The notes beneath the pieces were generated by a model that was not told the origin of the DNA, did not search any database, and worked only from the letters and a program-made list of their open reading frames with translations. From a virus: DNA of 54,781 bases. Positions 10,726 to 19,251 of this stretch are shown here, in pieces (position 1 is the stretch's first letter; each line of letters opens with the position of its first letter). A program made the translations under genes and the position numbers. The stretch lies in IMG/VR virus record IMGVR_UViG_3300021089_000283, positions 1 through 54,781 of that record. The stretch is one strand, 5' to 3'.

Positions 10726-10919
10726 TGCATATACCAGTTCAAGGACATCCGGGAATGGTAAGAGATACAAACTCAGGTGCAGTTATAAATATGGGCAGCG
10801 AAGGTGATAGACATTCTGCTAATAGAGCAAGGATGGCACGAGAAGCTGAGAGATTAAATAAAGTAGAACAAGATGTATCGGAAATTAAAGATATGTTAAA
10901 ACAATTAATAGAGAGATAA
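10725..10919 (+). CDS. Small structural-operon protein with C-terminal coiled coil
   Basis: 64 residues; its ATG overlaps the stop of the DUF4815 gene (TAATG). The N-terminal half is Gly/Pro/polar (HPGMVRDTNSGAV), and the C-terminal half is a heptad-patterned helix (AERLNKVEQDVSEIKDMLKQL). Small proteins of this kind sit between the large tail protein and fibre genes in related phages. A role as a trimerising connector or fibre-attachment peptide is inferred from the coiled coil only. Confidence 0.6.
   Translation: MHIPVQGHPGMVRDTNSGAVINMGSEGDRHSANRARMAREAERLNKVEQDVSEIKDMLKQLIER
10794..10801 (+). promoter_or_regulatory. Possible intragenic late promoter
   Basis: TATAAATA octamer inside the 64-residue gene, 119 bases upstream of the tail-fibre start at 10921. 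Its position would allow separate late transcription of the fibre gene, but the motif also simply encodes part of a Val-Ile-Asn-Met stretch, so chance is possible. Confidence 0.35.
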
Positions 10920-10920
10920 T

Positions 10921-12126
10921 ATGGCAACAGTAAACGTAACAACAGCAAATACATTTGAAGAATGGAGAGTCAAGACCAATGAGTTGGGAACAGCTGTTGG
11001 TAACTTAACTAATCTGACTGAGCCATTAGCAGGTGCAACAGATATAGTTTCTGCATTAGCAGACCATGAGACACGAACAGAAGCGCTTGATCTTATTGTT
11101 GGTACTGCTGCATTATGGGACACAACTAATTATGGTACTTTGCGTAAAGCTGCAAATAAGAATCATGCAGATATTACGACACTAGCTGCAACAGCCGGTA
11201 TTGATTTAGCTAACAATAGTTTATCTGGATATAATGGTTCAGAGACAACTCTAGTAGCTATTCTTAATGCTCAATATGCAGTTGACAATACTCAAACAAC
11301 TAATATAACATCTAACGATACTGATATTGCTGCTATAAATACGAAGCTAGGTACAATCTCGGCAGCTGCGATGGGAACAACTGCGGCAACGGTTGGTCCT
11401 GCTATTTTAGAATTACACGGTGAATTAACCACCGCTACTTCAAATATTGCTGCCGTCGGTGCTGCTTATGTAGCTGTTGCTGGTGATACAATGACTGGCA
11501 CACTTGTTACTGCAAGCTCTGGATTAAGTGGTTCAACAGCGGGTGTAAGTGCTGCAACGCTATTAACATTTGGTACTGGTTCTAGTACAGCAATGCAAAT
11601 TAACTCAAGCCAACGTATTGGTATTGGTACAAGTGCTCACGCATCGCATAAGGTAGATGTATCTGGTAGCTTGAATGCTACAACATTATCATATGGCGGA
11701 ACAGATTTAAAATCAGTATTCCATGAACAAGGTGAGTCATTCCAAGATGCGGTAGGTGCAATGCTTGGTGGTACAGAAACTGGTGGAATATCAGTAACAT
11801 ATGATGATGCTAATAACCATATAGACTTCGCAATTGCAGATGATGGACATAATCACGTAGTTGGTAACATTGATAACTTCGCTGAAGAAGTTCAAGATGT
11901 TGTTGGCGCTATGGTTGGCTCTAATACTGAGTCAGGCATATCGGTTGTGTATCAAGATGGTGATGGAACTATTGACTTTGATGTTAACGATCCAACCATT
12001 ACTTTGACAGGTGCGGTTACAGGTTCTGGTACAATAACAAACTTAGGTTCAGTGAGCATAACAACAACAGGTGCGCCATCGCTTAAACTAGATATTTATG
12101 ATGTTGCTGGCAACCAGTTGTTCTAA
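10921..12126 (+). CDS. Tail fibre-like protein
   Basis: 401 residues. The N-terminal 120 residues are Ala/Thr-rich helix, followed by beta-repeat fibre modules. Two related copies of a module with VGAMLGGTETGGISVTYDD and VGAMVGSNTESGISVVYQD lie at about residues 277-305 and 328-352; the same module recurs at the start of the 843-residue fibre. The C-terminus ends in LKLDIYDVAGNQLF, close to the end of the 759-residue fibre (YRVDIYNAAGSLLN), suggesting a shared tip or assembly signal. It overlaps nothing and begins one base after the preceding gene. Role: receptor-contacting or connector fibre, inferred from module type. Confidence 0.72.
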   Translation: MATVNVTTANTFEEWRVKTNELGTAVGNLTNLTEPLAGATDIVSALADHETRTEALDLIVGTAALWDTTNYGTLRKAANKNHADITTLAATAGIDLANNSLSGYNGSETTLVAILNAQYAVDNTQTTNITSNDTDIAAINTKLGTISAAAMGTTAATVGPAILELHGELTTATSNIAAVGAAYVAVAGDTMTGTLVTASSGLSGSTAGVSAATLLTFGTGSSTAMQINSSQRIGIGTSAHASHKVDVSGSLNATTLSYGGTDLKSVFHEQGESFQDAVGAMLGGTETGGISVTYDDANNHIDFAIADDGHNHVVGNIDNFAEEVQDVVGAMVGSNTESGISVVYQDGDGTIDFDVNDPTITLTGAVTGSGTITNLGSVSITTTGAPSLKLDIYDVAGNQLF

Positions 12127-12137
12127 ATTGACAATAA

Positions 12138-12145
12138 TATAAATA
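12138..12145 (+). promoter_or_regulatory. T4-type late promoter
   Basis: Exact TATAAATA in the 32-base gap between the 401-residue fibre and the next gene. It leaves a 13-base leader with AGGGAA just before the ATG at 12159, so this promoter gives a conventional short leader, in contrast to the leaderless sites elsewhere. Confidence 0.78.
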
Positions 12146-12158
12146 AAGGTATAGGGAA

Positions 12159-12497
12159 ATGGCAGTATTAAGCAATTTAAGTATAGACCAAGGTGCAGAC
12201 TATAGTGCTGACATCGTGGTAGAAGATGGTAATGGTAACGTTGCAGATTTAACTGGATATACTGTAGCGGGTCAAATGCGAAAAAGCTATGCCTCAAGTA
12301 CCGCAACAAATTTTGGAGCTACTATAGCTAATGCCGGACAGGGATTAATTACAATAACTCTATCGAATTCGGTTACAAATGGATTGAAGGCCGGAAGATA
12401 CTTATATGATGTGGAGATAACCAAGACTTCTACAAGTGAGAAGACTAGGGTTGTCGAAGGACAAGTTACGATTAACCCAGGAGTTACACAAACATAA
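12159..12497 (+). CDS. Small tail protein, Ig-like/BppU-N-like fold
   Basis: 112 residues: a single beta-sandwich domain with DQGADYSADIVVEDGNGN at the N-terminus, DLTGYTVAGQMRKSY in the middle and RYLYDVEITKTS towards the end. This pattern resembles the small N-terminal domain of baseplate-upper/fibre proteins (BppU-like), which acts as an attachment module. I assign the fold by pattern only. The last base overlaps the start of the next gene, so the two are probably co-translated. Confidence 0.55.
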   Translation: MAVLSNLSIDQGADYSADIVVEDGNGNVADLTGYTVAGQMRKSYASSTATNFGATIANAGQGLITITLSNSVTNGLKAGRYLYDVEITKTSTSEKTRVVEGQVTINPGVTQT

Positions 12498-12748
12498 TGG
12501 CATTACAAGGAAAGATTACAGCAAATAGGGGATACCAATCCGCTGGAATCACAAAGAAAGTTATAATGGCAAGAAATGTAAGTGTCTCGGGGGTAACGTC
12601 GCAGCTCGCAGCGTTAACTGATGTTGATGTTTCTGCTAGAGCTGATGGTTCAATTATACAATGGGATGGTTCTGCCGGAACATTTAAAGTTAAGCCGACT
12701 ATGGAAGATACGAATAGTAATACAAAAATTAATGGAGGGTCATTTTAG
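12497..12748 (+). CDS. Small tail fibre-associated protein
   Basis: 83 residues. The segment LTDVDVSARADGSIIQWDG is a module common in marine phage fibres, here as a stand-alone protein. The C-terminus NGGSF is nearly the same as that of the following 623-residue fibre (DGGTF), hinting at a shared C-terminal signal. It starts on the ATG that overlaps the previous stop. Specific function unknown. Confidence 0.55.
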   Translation: MALQGKITANRGYQSAGITKKVIMARNVSVSGVTSQLAALTDVDVSARADGSIIQWDGSAGTFKVKPTMEDTNSNTKINGGSF

Positions 12749-12784
12749 TGGCGCTACAACTTAACAAATTAGAGGAGAAATAGG

Positions 12785-14656
12785 ATGGCAGGAACAGTCA
12801 TTGTAACTAAATATAGTTTAGCCACAGGCTCGCCGGCAACAGATGCATTAGCGGTTGGTGAACAGGCTTACTCATTTAGTTCAGATAAATTATTCATTGG
12901 CGAAACATCGGGTTCGGATGTAGTAGCACGAGTAATTGGTGGTCAAGTCTACACAGACATGTTGGACCACACTGCGGGTACGCTAACAGCGTCATCAGCA
13001 ATTATAACAGACGCATCGAGTAAAATTAGTGCATTAAATGTTGACAACTTAACATTAGATGGTAATGCAATCACATCAACAAATACAAATGGTGATATTA
13101 CAATCACACCACATGGATCTGGTAAGGTTATCCTTGATGGTTTATCTCATCCAACGGCTGACGGTTCGAATGGTCATGTCTTAACAACTGACGGTTCGGG
13201 TAACTTAAGCTTTACTGCACCAGCTTCATCAAGCTTATCGCTTGCTGCTGATTCAGGTTCAAATGATACCTTTAATACTGGTGAGACATTAACCTTTACA
13301 GGTGGTGATGGTATTGATACAACAGTATCAGATAATACAATAACAATTGCCGCAGAAGTTGCAACCTCAGCTAATAAGGGTGTTGTAACATTAAACACTG
13401 CTGACTTTGATGTAACATCAGGTGATGTAACGGTTAAAGCTTTAGGTATATCGAATGCACAACTTGCTGGTTCAATTGCTAATGGTAAATTAGCAAACTC
13501 AACTGTTGCATACGGTGGTGTTACATTATCATTAGGTACTGCAGATACAACTCCTGCATTTGACCTAACTGATGCAACTAACTATCCAACATCTTCATTA
13601 ACTGGCAGCATTACTAATGCTCAGTTAGCAGGTTCAATTGCTAACGGTAAACTAGCAAATGATGGTATAACAATTGGTTCTACTGACACATCTCTTGGTG
13701 ATACAATTACAGCATTAGCTGGAATGACAGCAATCGCTGTTGACAATGTATCAATAGATGGTAATGCAATTTCAACAACTGATTCAAACGGTAACCTATC
13801 ACTTGCACCACATGGTACAGGAACAGTTACGGTTCCTTCAAGTTATGAAGGTCGTGCTGGATTTGGTTCTGATTCACTTACAAATAAAGCATATGTTGAC
13901 TCTGTTGCAAACGGTTTAGATGTTAAAAAATCTTGTCGTGTTGCTACAACAGCCAACCTTGCTGCAACATATAACAATGGTGCAGGTACACTAACTGCAA
14001 CTTCAAACGCTGCAATTTCTATCGATGGTGTAACTCTTGTTGCAGATGATAGAATTCTTGTTAAAGACCAAACAGCTGGTTTACAAAATGGTTTCTATAA
14101 AGTAACAACTGTTGGTGATGGTTCTACTGCATTTGTTATAACAAGAACACCAGACGCTGATGCAGCCTCTGAATTAACCGCAGGTGCATTTACATTTGCT
14201 GAAGAAGGTACTGATAACGGAGACAATGGTTATGTAATGAGCACAAACGGTGCCATCACACTTGGTACAACTGCAATTACATTTGACCAATTCTCAGGTG
14301 CTGGTCAAATTAGTGCTGGAAATGGTTTAACTAAGTCTGGTAATACAATCAATGTTGTTGGTACAGCAAACAGATTAAGTGTTGCTGCTGATGCAATTGA
14401 TATTGATTCAAACTATGTTGGTCAAGCTACAATAACAACATTAGGTAGTATTGCTACAGGTACTTGGGCAGCAACAGATGTTGCAATAGCTCATGGTGGT
14501 ACAGGTGTAAGTTCACATACTGGTGACGGATATTGGGTATCAAACGCTGGCGGTACAGCATTAAGCTACATAACTGGTACACAATACCAGCATTTAGGAT
14601 TTAGTTCAACTGGAGTTCCACAAGCAAGTGGAACAATTGATGGTGGAACATTTTAA
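12785..14656 (+). CDS. Tail fibre protein
   Basis: 623 residues, preceded by a GAGGAG ribosome binding site. It is assembled from fibre modules: two NAQLAGSIANGKLAN repeats (about 225-300), a GADSGSND-type cassette related to the one in the 843-residue fibre, a module running from DVKKSCRVATTANL (about residue 379) to ITFDQFSGAGQ (about 508), and the widespread AHGGTGVSS fibre motif near residue 569. The C-terminus is DGGTF. The repeats predict a long thin trimeric fibre; a receptor-binding role is inferred. Confidence 0.78.
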   Translation: MAGTVIVTKYSLATGSPATDALAVGEQAYSFSSDKLFIGETSGSDVVARVIGGQVYTDMLDHTAGTLTASSAIITDASSKISALNVDNLTLDGNAITSTNTNGDITITPHGSGKVILDGLSHPTADGSNGHVLTTDGSGNLSFTAPASSSLSLAADSGSNDTFNTGETLTFTGGDGIDTTVSDNTITIAAEVATSANKGVVTLNTADFDVTSGDVTVKALGISNAQLAGSIANGKLANSTVAYGGVTLSLGTADTTPAFDLTDATNYPTSSLTGSITNAQLAGSIANGKLANDGITIGSTDTSLGDTITALAGMTAIAVDNVSIDGNAISTTDSNGNLSLAPHGTGTVTVPSSYEGRAGFGSDSLTNKAYVDSVANGLDVKKSCRVATTANLAATYNNGAGTLTATSNAAISIDGVTLVADDRILVKDQTAGLQNGFYKVTTVGDGSTAFVITRTPDADAASELTAGAFTFAEEGTDNGDNGYVMSTNGAITLGTTAITFDQFSGAGQISAGNGLTKSGNTINVVGTANRLSVAADAIDIDSNYVGQATITTLGSIATGTWAATDVAIAHGGTGVSSHTGDGYWVSNAGGTALSYITGTQYQHLGFSSTGVPQASGTIDGGTF

Positions 14657-14691
14657 TTAACGTATATATATAAGAAAGAGAGGAAAATAAT

Positions 14692-15669
14692 ATGCCAAAA
14701 CCTTTAAAGTGGAATGGAAGTGCAGGACTTAAGGAAATGTCCGCAGCTGAAATTGATGACAACGTCGATCTAATATTAGACCATTTTTCTGGAATGACAT
14801 CTAATAATACTGGCCACCTTGCAATGAATGCAGAGTCGGGCTGGACAGACATTGGTACATTCGCAGATACTAGACGTGACCAAGCACAGGGAACTCACCC
14901 GGCTAATACAACCATTCATACAGACAACTATGTCTTTAGACAAAACTTAACTGACGTTACTCCTAGCCCAACAGCTAGGCCGTTCGCAGTTAAATATGAT
15001 GGTGGTTCTTTTGATGGTATGATTGAAATGACAGATGCTGAATGCAGAGCTGACATTGTTGATAGAATCAATATTAAAATTGCTGCAGGTGGTGTAGGTT
15101 CATATGTATTACAACCAGCAGCTCCTGGTACAGGAACATGGACTAACGTTGGTACAGTTAATAACAAATTAGCTGTGGATTCAGTTGCTAATAGCACAAT
15201 ACTTTGGAAGAGAACAACTGGTTCGAATACAACTGCAACAAGACCTCTAAAATGGAATTCAAATCAAGTGAAAGAGATGTCTGATGCTGAGATTAATGAC
15301 TTAGTAGAAATGTATCAAGAATCTATTGTTGATACAGGTATTGGTAAGTACACATTAGCTGCAGCCGCTCCTGGTACAGGAACATGGCAAACAGTAGGTT
15401 CGGCCTTTGTTGATACAAGAAAACAAAGAACAGACCAAAACTATTCAGGTGATTATACTGGTGCTTATACCGGTAACTATACTGGAGCTTATACAGGTTA
15501 TTACTCAACATACTACTCAGGACGTCAAGTAGGTCCATATACTGGATATTACTCAGGCACATATACTGGATATTATTCAGGAACTTATACTGGTTCATAT
15601 ACTGGTGCAACAATTATGGCCGCAACAGACTCAGTAACTACAATGAAACTTTGGTTAAGGACAGCATAA
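14692..15669 (+). CDS. Tail-associated protein with a Tyr-Thr/Ser-Gly repeat tract
   Basis: 325 residues, preceded by GAGAGGAAAA. The first 245 residues contain related units built around a K/R-P-L-K-W-N start and a KEM-SxAEI motif (at about residues 3-25 and 186-205, with a diverged unit near 100) and two A-P-G-T-G-T-W turns. Residues 250-305 form a low-complexity tract of tetrapeptides of the form x-Tyr-Thr/Ser-Gly, about 13 copies, followed by a 20-residue tail ending KLWLRTA. Tyr/Gly repeats like this appear in other uncharacterised marine phage tail proteins. Its neighbours are fibres on both sides and, a little downstream, glycosyltransferase and oxygenase genes, so the tract is a plausible substrate for modification; that is inference. 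Confidence 0.7.
   Translation: MPKPLKWNGSAGLKEMSAAEIDDNVDLILDHFSGMTSNNTGHLAMNAESGWTDIGTFADTRRDQAQGTHPANTTIHTDNYVFRQNLTDVTPSPTARPFAVKYDGGSFDGMIEMTDAECRADIVDRINIKIAAGGVGSYVLQPAAPGTGTWTNVGTVNNKLAVDSVANSTILWKRTTGSNTTATRPLKWNSNQVKEMSDAEINDLVEMYQESIVDTGIGKYTLAAAAPGTGTWQTVGSAFVDTRKQRTDQNYSGDYTGAYTGNYTGAYTGYYSTYYSGRQVGPYTGYYSGTYTGYYSGTYTGSYTGATIMAATDSVTTMKLWLRTA
15439..15606 (+). repeat. Coding repeat: x-Tyr-Thr/Ser-Gly tetrapeptides
   Basis: Fourteen consecutive 12-base units encode NYSG, DYTG, AYTG, NYTG, AYTG, YYST, YYSG, RQVG, PYTG, YYSG, TYTG, YYSG, TYTG and SYTG. Codon use varies between units, so the repeat is kept at protein level rather than being a recent DNA expansion. Confidence 0.9.
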
Positions 15670-15670
15670 T

Positions 15671-16105
15671 ATGGCAAAGCATAAAATAGTTTCATGTTAT
15701 ACCAAATCAGGTGCAGCATTTAATACAATAACAGAAGCAATAGAAACACATATGGCGGCTTCATCTGCTACTGAAACAACAATTGCTGAGTATGAATCAT
15801 GGGTTGATGGACAAACTAACTTTACTGAAACAAAATCATTAACATCTAATGGTTCAGCTGTTGCCTCTGGTACTGCAGGTAATGGTTATGCATTAACTAG
15901 AACTTGGACACAAGCTAAGTTAGCAGCATTGGCAGCAACATGGACTTCTCTTGCTGAAGCTAAAGGTGAACCAACAACTATTGGTACTGGATGGACAGTA
16001 ACCCATACTGATACTGATCCTGCTAGTGGTAATCCATCACCTGTATGGGGTGGAGATGGAACAGGTGGTCCAGAAGGTTCAACATTTGGAGTAGAAGGCA
16101 TTTAA
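15671..16105 (+). CDS. Hypothetical tail-region protein
   Basis: 144 residues, starting two bases after the previous stop. The N-terminal part (KHKIVSCYTKSGAAFNTI) looks like a small alpha/beta unit; the middle is Ala/Thr-rich with repeated WT/TW pairs, and the C-terminal 35 residues are Gly/Pro-rich (DGTGGPEGSTFGVEGI) and probably flexible. I do not recognise the family. Position between the YTG-repeat protein and a late promoter suggests it closes the first fibre operon. Confidence 0.55.
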   Translation: MAKHKIVSCYTKSGAAFNTITEAIETHMAASSATETTIAEYESWVDGQTNFTETKSLTSNGSAVASGTAGNGYALTRTWTQAKLAALAATWTSLAEAKGEPTTIGTGWTVTHTDTDPASGNPSPVWGGDGTGGPEGSTFGVEGI

Positions 16106-16113
16106 TAAGCGAG

Positions 16114-16121
16114 TATAAATA
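16114..16121 (+). promoter_or_regulatory. T4-type late promoter
   Basis: Exact TATAAATA in the 44-base gap. The 28-base leader that follows includes GAAAGGA ahead of the ATG at 16150, a standard leader with ribosome binding site. It would drive the 149-residue gene and the overlapping modification cassette behind it. Confidence 0.78.
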
Positions 16122-16149
16122 ATTATATTATAACTGAAAGGAATATATC

Positions 16150-16599
16150 ATGGCAACTGAGAATAAAAAAATCAATGATCCGTACTACGCGGATGCATCT
16201 TCCAATCTAATCGTATGCGACTTCTTATATGAAGATGGCACATCTACAACTGTGTCAATTGGAAATACTCCTAAGGGAGAAAAAGATAATCCGGATTGGA
16301 AACAAGTATTTAAAGAGTTTACTCACGAAGAAATTAAAGCAAATACTAAATTAAAAGAAGATTCATATCATGCTAACCAAGCTGGAAGACTGGCCAAAGA
16401 AAAAGCTGATCAAGATAAAGCAAAGAATGAAGCATTATTTGCAGCAAAGGTTGATGCCTTTGAAATCGCAGAGGTTAAAGCTTCTAAGAATAGAGTGGCA
16501 AAATCTAAAATTCGTAAAGCAAGTAATCTAGTAGAGATCTTTGCTTATAGTGCATCTATTATCTTAGAAGAAAATGCCAAACCAAAAGAAGAAGCTTAA
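16150..16599 (+). CDS. Hypothetical charged helical protein
   Basis: 149 residues. Residues 15-50 form a small beta region (NLIVCDFLYEDGTSTTVSI), and the rest is Lys/Glu/Ala-rich helix with likely coiled-coil stretches (about 75-145), ending in NAKPKEEA. It may be a scaffold or chaperone for the fibre or modification genes, but nothing diagnostic is present. Its 3' end overlaps the next gene by 26 bases, so the two are likely co-translated. Confidence 0.5.
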   Translation: MATENKKINDPYYADASSNLIVCDFLYEDGTSTTVSIGNTPKGEKDNPDWKQVFKEFTHEEIKANTKLKEDSYHANQAGRLAKEKADQDKAKNEALFAAKVDAFEIAEVKASKNRVAKSKIRKASNLVEIFAYSASIILEENAKPKEEA

Positions 16600-17287
16600 T
16601 GGGTTCATAATTGTAGCAAGTCAGTTTTACGAGTATTATGAGGCGGCTCATATGCTTATAGATTCACTGCTAGATTATATGCCAGAGGCAAACATTGCCC
16701 TATTCGCTCATGACCAATGGACCAAGAATGATTCACGCTGTGATGATCTTTATATGGTTGATGATTGTCCTAATCATGTTCGAGCCAAACTCTATTGCCT
16801 ATCTAAAACCCCATTTGATAAAACTGTATACTTAGATGCTGATACTTATGTGCAGCATGAAGATGTATCTAAGATGTTTGACTTCGATTCCGATTTAGTA
16901 TTCACTAATATAAGACCATACGCAGGTAAGATAGCTAAGTTTGTTGGAGGTGAAATGGTATTACATGGTGGCGTATTCGGTTATAAGTCAACGCCTAGAG
17001 TATTTCAATTCATGGATGATTGGTGGAATTATTATAATAAGCAAAGAACTAATGAATGGTGGCCAGAAGGGGTTCAACCAAAATCACAATTAATTAGTTG
17101 GGATCAGCTAACTTTATGGTGGTTAACTGAAAATACGTATTCTGATTTAGATATAAGTATATACGAAGATGATGCAAGATGGAATTTTGTTTATGTATAT
17201 AAAGAAGATGAATGCAAAGGACCAATAGTAATATGGCATTATACATTACCATTAAAAAAACCGGCAGATGCGCGAAGTCTTAATTAA
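16574..17287 (+). CDS. Glycosyltransferase, GT-A fold (GT8-like)
   Basis: 237 residues. It has a nucleotide-sugar-transferase layout: beta strand FIIVASQFYEYYEAA at the start, a segment ending KLYCLSKTPFDKTVYLDADTYV that carries the metal-binding D-A-D at residues 88-90, and a later GGEMVLHGGVFGYKS acceptor-side segment (about 131-145). Enzymes of this fold move a sugar from a UDP- or GDP-sugar to an acceptor using Mn2+. The ATG at 16574 lies inside the upstream gene and no later in-frame ATG fits. It is the first gene of a four-gene modification cassette inside the tail-fibre block, so a fibre or other virion protein is a reasonable acceptor, not shown. Confidence 0.75.
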   Translation: MPNQKKKLNGFIIVASQFYEYYEAAHMLIDSLLDYMPEANIALFAHDQWTKNDSRCDDLYMVDDCPNHVRAKLYCLSKTPFDKTVYLDADTYVQHEDVSKMFDFDSDLVFTNIRPYAGKIAKFVGGEMVLHGGVFGYKSTPRVFQFMDDWWNYYNKQRTNEWWPEGVQPKSQLISWDQLTLWWLTENTYSDLDISIYEDDARWNFVYVYKEDECKGPIVIWHYTLPLKKPADARSLN

Positions 17288-17888
17288 AAATAAAGAGATA
17301 TTAAAAAGACTTGATGGCTTTATTGAAAGTATCAAGGGCCTTGACATGTCTATTTTAGATATTAAAGAGCAAGGAGACAAGGGTAAAATATATGCCACCT
17401 CCAAAGAATATCTACAACTCGTATTAAATAAAGCTGAGAATAAACAATTTAGAGGGCCACCTGAAATGATGTGGGGTGTAGACTTATGTAACAATCATAA
17501 GTACGGTGGCGAATGGTTAATACTTGCAGAGGATGTAGGATTTAATTTTGCAAGAGAATTAGGTGCACAACAGAATGCATTGTTCATGTATTATCCTAAG
17601 GATGGTTATATAGGTTGGCATGATAATAGAGATGCTCCAGGATATACTATATTATTTAATTGGAGTGAGGGTGGAGATGCATTCTATAGATATCGTGATT
17701 GGAAAACTGGTAAGGTGCATACTATACATGACAGACCTGGTTGGACCTGTAAGACTGGTTGGTATGGACCAGGTAAAGAGTCAACATTCCATTGCGCTAT
17801 GACTAATGAACCAAGATGGAGTATAGCATTCTATGCACGTAATGAGACGATGAGAGATCTAATCATTGATGAAATAGAAAATGACTAA
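17268..17888 (+). CDS. 2OG-Fe(II) oxygenase-like protein with a His-x-Asn variant
   Basis: 206 residues. The second half has the double-stranded beta-helix layout of prolyl-4-hydroxylase-like enzymes: FMYYPKDGYIGWHDNRDAPGY, then ILFNWSEGGDAFY, a DRPGWTCKTGWYG loop, and STFHCAMTNEPRWSIAFYAR. Candidate iron ligands are H118 and H175, with R183 for 2-oxoglutarate. At the usual Asp position (H-x-D) the protein has Asn120. This WH-x-N form is, from memory, shared by related proteins in marine T4-like phages. The N-terminal 60 residues are helical. It overlaps the upstream glycosyltransferase by 20 bases and the next gene by 8. Confidence 0.65.
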   Translation: MREVLIKNKEILKRLDGFIESIKGLDMSILDIKEQGDKGKIYATSKEYLQLVLNKAENKQFRGPPEMMWGVDLCNNHKYGGEWLILAEDVGFNFARELGAQQNALFMYYPKDGYIGWHDNRDAPGYTILFNWSEGGDAFYRYRDWKTGKVHTIHDRPGWTCKTGWYGPGKESTFHCAMTNEPRWSIAFYARNETMRDLIIDEIEND

Positions 17889-19251
17889 AACAAAACTCAT
17901 AAAATTTATAAAAGACAACAAACATAAATTTGTATTCTTTAATTATAGAGGTGGAATGGGTGGTGAAACCATTTGTAATCATCTAACACTAACAAATGAT
18001 TACTTCTATAATGAAACTTTTAAGCAAGATATCATAGATAATAAGTCACACATATTCAGTGCCGAGCTAGATGATGGAGGTTCTAAGCCTGTAACAGATG
18101 CTTATGATACCGCAAATAGATCTAGGTTTAGAGATTGGATGTTCGGAGATTGGTTTATGCTACATTCATTATACGATAATTATAATTCTAATAATAATAA
18201 CCTATGGGATGGTGAAAATATATTTCCACAGTATGATGATGTACATGGTGATAATGAATTTTATGATAAACTATATGAGATATCAGATTCAATAGAACAT
18301 AGAAATTCAAATCTAGGTGATATCAATTGTATTTTTGGTTGGGACAATAGAATTAATGATGGTAAATGGGACCATGAATGGAAAGATGTAGATCATGAAT
18401 GCGATGAAGTATTAGAAAGATTTGCTGCACAAGATAAACCTTACTTGATTCGAACACATGGTATAACCCCTTTTATGAAATTTTTAGGTGGTGCAAAGTT
18501 TATTGATATTGTTTGTAATGAATGGGAAAGGTATTGTACAAGTTTATCCGAAGCAAAAGTATTTGTTAATCCTATTAAAGGCAAAGAAGAAATAGCCGCT
18601 ATGGTTAAACAGGTAATACATTGTTGGTCAATTGGACTCGAAGCAATTGGTGTAGATAATAAGAATCAACCAGTGGGTGGAGTGTCACCTATTATAACAC
18701 ATAGCGAGATGGAAGCAGAACTTAAAGAAAAATTTGTTTTAGATTATATAGGTGATGCGGAAGAGATATGTCTTAAGACAATAGGTGTTATAATAGATCC
18801 TGAAAAATATGAATTAAATTTAAATACTTTTAAAGATGCAACTGAATTAAATAAATTTGTTCATGCGTTACAAATGTTTAGATCATATCCAAAGATGCTA
18901 CCTTTTTTTATGAGAGATGAACTTACAAAATGGGATATGGGTGGACCATGGGGAACAAAGATTGAAGAGCCAAATCATAAAGGTGCATGGTGGCAAACAA
19001 TATATAAGCATGAGCGATGGTGGTATGACATAATTAACCCACAATTATATAATATGCAAGATATGTTTGATGGTGATTGGGTAGAAGAACAATTCGGAAT
19101 GGATCCAAAACCTATAAGAGAAATGATGGCTAAATGGCATGAAGGCAATTGTAAGTTCTTAGACGATATGCATATTACTAATTATCTTCCTAAGGCACCT
19201 TCAAAAGAAGCACAAGATATATACCATACACATCGAATAACGCCGTCATGA
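17881..19251 (+). CDS. Glycine-loop protein, possibly sulfotransferase/P-loop-like
   Basis: 456 residues. After a short basic helix comes a beta strand plus glycine-rich loop plus helix, FVFFNYRGGMGGETICNHL (loop at residues 23-29). The same arrangement (P-G-x-G-G-D) opens two proteins in the later enzyme block at 36402 and 37061. Sulfotransferases and P-loop kinases both bind a phosphate group with a loop in this place, so a nucleotide- or PAPS-binding transferase is plausible, but no canonical Walker A or sulfotransferase signature is present. The rest is rich in Trp, Asp and His. It overlaps the next gene by 4 bases (ATGA). Function unassigned. Confidence 0.5.
   Translation: MTKTKLIKFIKDNKHKFVFFNYRGGMGGETICNHLTLTNDYFYNETFKQDIIDNKSHIFSAELDDGGSKPVTDAYDTANRSRFRDWMFGDWFMLHSLYDNYNSNNNNLWDGENIFPQYDDVHGDNEFYDKLYEISDSIEHRNSNLGDINCIFGWDNRINDGKWDHEWKDVDHECDEVLERFAAQDKPYLIRTHGITPFMKFLGGAKFIDIVCNEWERYCTSLSEAKVFVNPIKGKEEIAAMVKQVIHCWSIGLEAIGVDNKNQPVGGVSPIITHSEMEAELKEKFVLDYIGDAEEICLKTIGVIIDPEKYELNLNTFKDATELNKFVHALQMFRSYPKMLPFFMRDELTKWDMGGPWGTKIEEPNHKGAWWQTIYKHERWWYDIINPQLYNMQDMFDGDWVEEQFGMDPKPIREMMAKWHEGNCKFLDDMHITNYLPKAPSKEAQDIYHTHRITPS

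Noticed and set aside
12748-12783. An 11-codon GTG frame (MALQLNKLEEK) filling the gap before the 623-residue fibre
   Set aside because: Although a GGAGGG lies upstream, it is too short to support as a gene and mostly encodes the ribosome binding site of the next gene. It might be a remnant of a start like that of the 83-residue gene.
15439-15606. A CRISPR array or DNA-level tandem repeat, from the regular 12-base spacing
   Set aside because: The repeat is in frame, has no spacers and varies in codon use; it is a protein-level repeat.
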